From: Arbacia lixula
Lineage: Eukaryota; Echinodermata; Echinoidea; Arbacioida; Arbaciidae
Length of the DNA: 64,000 nucleotides
Assembly: GCA_963669155.1 (NCBI GenBank)
Contig: OZ022577.1
Span: forward strand, 33,673,850-33,737,849
Reading direction: 5' to 3'
In this document: in pieces, positions 62,056 through 64,000 of the stretch
How positions within the stretch are numbered: position 1 is the first letter of the stretch
How the letters are laid out: every line of letters starts with the position of its first letter
Translations under genes and position numbers: made by a program
The notes under the pieces: model-generated
The model's input: the letters and a program-made list of their open reading frames with translations, nothing else
Told to the model about the DNA's origin: nothing
The model's database searches: none

Positions 62056-63198
62056 GGAAGATAATTTCCTCAAAACCAAATATCACGCTTTGTCGATATT
62101 CAGGGAAAGGTTATATAGCCACTCTCTCAAATGATGACAGCGTCAGGGAACTTTCAGAATTAGGTCTGCAAAAGGGATGGGCTATGTTTAAGGGCTACAA
62201 TAATGTGATTGGCAAGGCTTCCATCTGTACCATCACAAAATATTGTCAGAGAATCCATGAAGCTTTGCAAGGAAGGTTTTTGTTCAATTTAATTTGACAT
62301 CAAATTACGATAAGAATGGCTAAAAAAAAAAAAACAGCTGCAGAATTATTGCTCTCTAAATACATTCAAGAATAAGTGGAAATACTTTCCCAAGGTGCCA
62401 CTAGTTTTAAGTGTGATGCAGATTCATTGCAACACCCAGACAATGGCATGCACATGGGCTGCCAATTACTTGGACGCAGGAAGGAAGAGAAGGGTATTAC
62501 GCTGATGTGATACACCCTATTAGCCATGTGTTGCATGGGGGCAAACTTCACCAACTTGAATCAATGCCAGTACCAGTGCTATCTATAGTTGTATCAACGA
62601 ACTGAGATATATCAATTTGAAAAATTGAACAAGTTTGAGAATGTGTATTTATGACAACCATGTGATAAATATCTAGACAGTATGAACATGGTCTTTTGTT
62701 ATACAGACAAAATTTACAAGGGAAATTTTGCCCACACAAAAAGAGACCATGTTCATAGTAAAGCTGTACATAGTACATTGAGACTGATGGCAAAAGTGGC
62801 CCCCAAAATGACACCTGAAAAATAAGAATGAACACTGTTGTAAATGCCACTGGTATTAAAATTTTGCTCGCATAAAATCTGAAGTTGTGAAAAATATGAA
62901 TGTCTTCCAAATTCAACTGTTTTGGGCCACTGAAAGCTTTTGAGTATTTGACACCTTTAGATGTTTGATATTTGATATTAGATATCTAATAACAATATTT
63001 TATATCCAATCAATGATTCTGTGTACACTGCATTTGTAGTGCAGTGCTTCTGGTTCCAAGGCAATTTCAGTTAAAGTAATAAAATATATGTATGGCTCAA
63101 TCACTCCCTGGGTAAAATCTATTGGAATTGCATGTTCATCATTATTTATAAGCTTTTCTATCATGTGTGAGTGCTTGTTTTGGGTAATGCTTCACTTC

Positions 63199-63300
63199 AG
63201 TGAATCACCCCTAGATGTTTTAGCAAGTAGAAATTTAGCCCTAGATACAGATGATCTTGAAGAAGAAGACAAAGAAGAACAAGGAGAAGAAGACAGATGA
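63199..63300 (+). other. Weak candidate terminal exon with acidic tail
   Basis: A good acceptor (GGTAATGCTTCACTTCAG) is followed by an open frame ESPLDVLASRNLALDTDD and a Glu/Asp-rich tail to a TGA at 63300. It could be a last coding exon, but no partner exon is identified and GA-rich sequence gives such frames by chance. Confidence 0.2.
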
Positions 63301-63623
63301 ATAAGAATCCCTCAGGGATAAACCTAGACAGAACAGGAAACGATAGACTGAGTGGATGTCTGCCTAGTTTGCCCGTCAGTTTGCCCATCCCAGGATGCTC
63401 TTTGTTATTTGACATGAATGTATGACCTTCAAACTGCCTGATAAGGCTTGATGGGAAATCAGTGATCCTATTGGGGTTTTTTTTGCTCTGCCATTTATGA
63501 TTTTTAAAATGTGGCTAAAGAGATTTTGTTTCTGTTTTACTGCTTTGATTCTTCTAAGACAGTTTGCATGAAGCCTACCAGTAGATTTTGAAAGTAATTT
63601 TTGTTGGTGCGTATATAGGGCTG

Positions 63624-63626
<3 letters not shown>

Positions 63627-63669
<43 letters not shown>
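63627..63669 (+). repeat. (GT)n microsatellite
   Basis: About 21 GT units ending in GAGTGGGATG. Confidence 0.95.
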
Positions 63670-63670
<1 letters not shown>

Positions 63671-63930
63671 TGGGATGAGGGGTGATGTCAAACTAATGCA
63701 ATGATTTGATCCCACAAAGGGCACAAGAAATGTCTTTGTACAAGCGGATTATTGTGTACTTGGTACTTATCTCGAATTATTAATTTGCATAATTTGCAAC
63801 ATGTTTGAACTAATTTGTAACATAATTGGAACTTATGGTCCAAGTCTTGTACAGAGATGCATACAGGTATAGCGCTGATGAGATGATACTTCTAGGGAAG
63901 AGTACACTTTTAAAATATGTAACATGTACA

Positions 63931-64000
63931 CTACAGCTCAAAGGAATTGGCATAGGGAAAGGGAAGAAAGGGAAGCTAGGAGCCGCAGTTTTAAACCGCG
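63931..64000. mobile_element. Foldback family B, copy 6 (cut by window end)
   Basis: CTACAGCTCAAAGGAATTGG at 63931 followed by the purine tract and the start of the AAACCGCG segment; the window ends inside the element. Confidence 0.7.

Overview
The window is animal nuclear DNA: intron-rich genes with GT/AG splice sites, much non-coding sequence, microsatellites, homopolymer runs and many transposon remnants. Gene sequences, intron positions and repeat types fit a marine invertebrate deuterostome. A sea urchin or other echinoderm is my best guess; hemichordate or amphioxus are not excluded. The species call is inference.

Three protein-coding genes can be assembled exon by exon, each with an unbroken reading frame across all splice junctions. 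(1) RAD51 recombinase, minus strand, coding part 15365 to 8745, 9 coding exons, 335 aa. A probable non-coding first exon lies about 2 kb upstream at ~17469. (2) N-acylneuraminate-9-phosphatase (NANP, HAD family), plus strand, 17866-20570, 2 exons, 237 aa, head-to-head with RAD51 across a ~400 bp shared promoter region. (3) Dipeptidyl peptidase 3 (DPP3, M49 zinc peptidase), minus strand, 56171 to 30208, 16 coding exons, 726 aa, possibly with a 47-residue basic N-terminal extension. The three genes have unrelated roles (DNA repair, sialic acid synthesis, peptide turnover); no operon-like logic applies.

Layout: 1-8.7 kb has no recognised gene but holds a ~3.0 kb imperfect palindrome (3007-6000) and TTAA-flanked foldback elements. 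8.7-17.5 kb is RAD51, with a decayed LINE in its first intron. 17.5-21 kb is NANP, with a ~600 bp foldback in its intron. 21-30 kb is repeat-rich intergenic DNA. 30-56 kb is DPP3. Its introns carry a Penelope-like element arranged as two inverted arms with hammerhead-like motifs, two Pearl/HINE-like tandem-repeat elements, foldbacks, a Tc1/mariner-type MITE and extra partial copies of one DPP3 exon. 56-64 kb is repeat-rich, with a satellite-like block built on a CCAGTAGAAA motif, a 34 bp perfect palindrome flanked by an 8 bp duplication, and a few weak exon candidates.

The points most worth a second look are the possible mitochondrial form of DPP3, the tandem partial duplications of DPP3 exon 7, the inverted Penelope composite and its ribozyme-like motifs, the tiny palindromic insertion, and an occupied/empty site pair for the TTAA element. 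Exon calls rest on homology I recognise plus splice and frame consistency; no database search was run.
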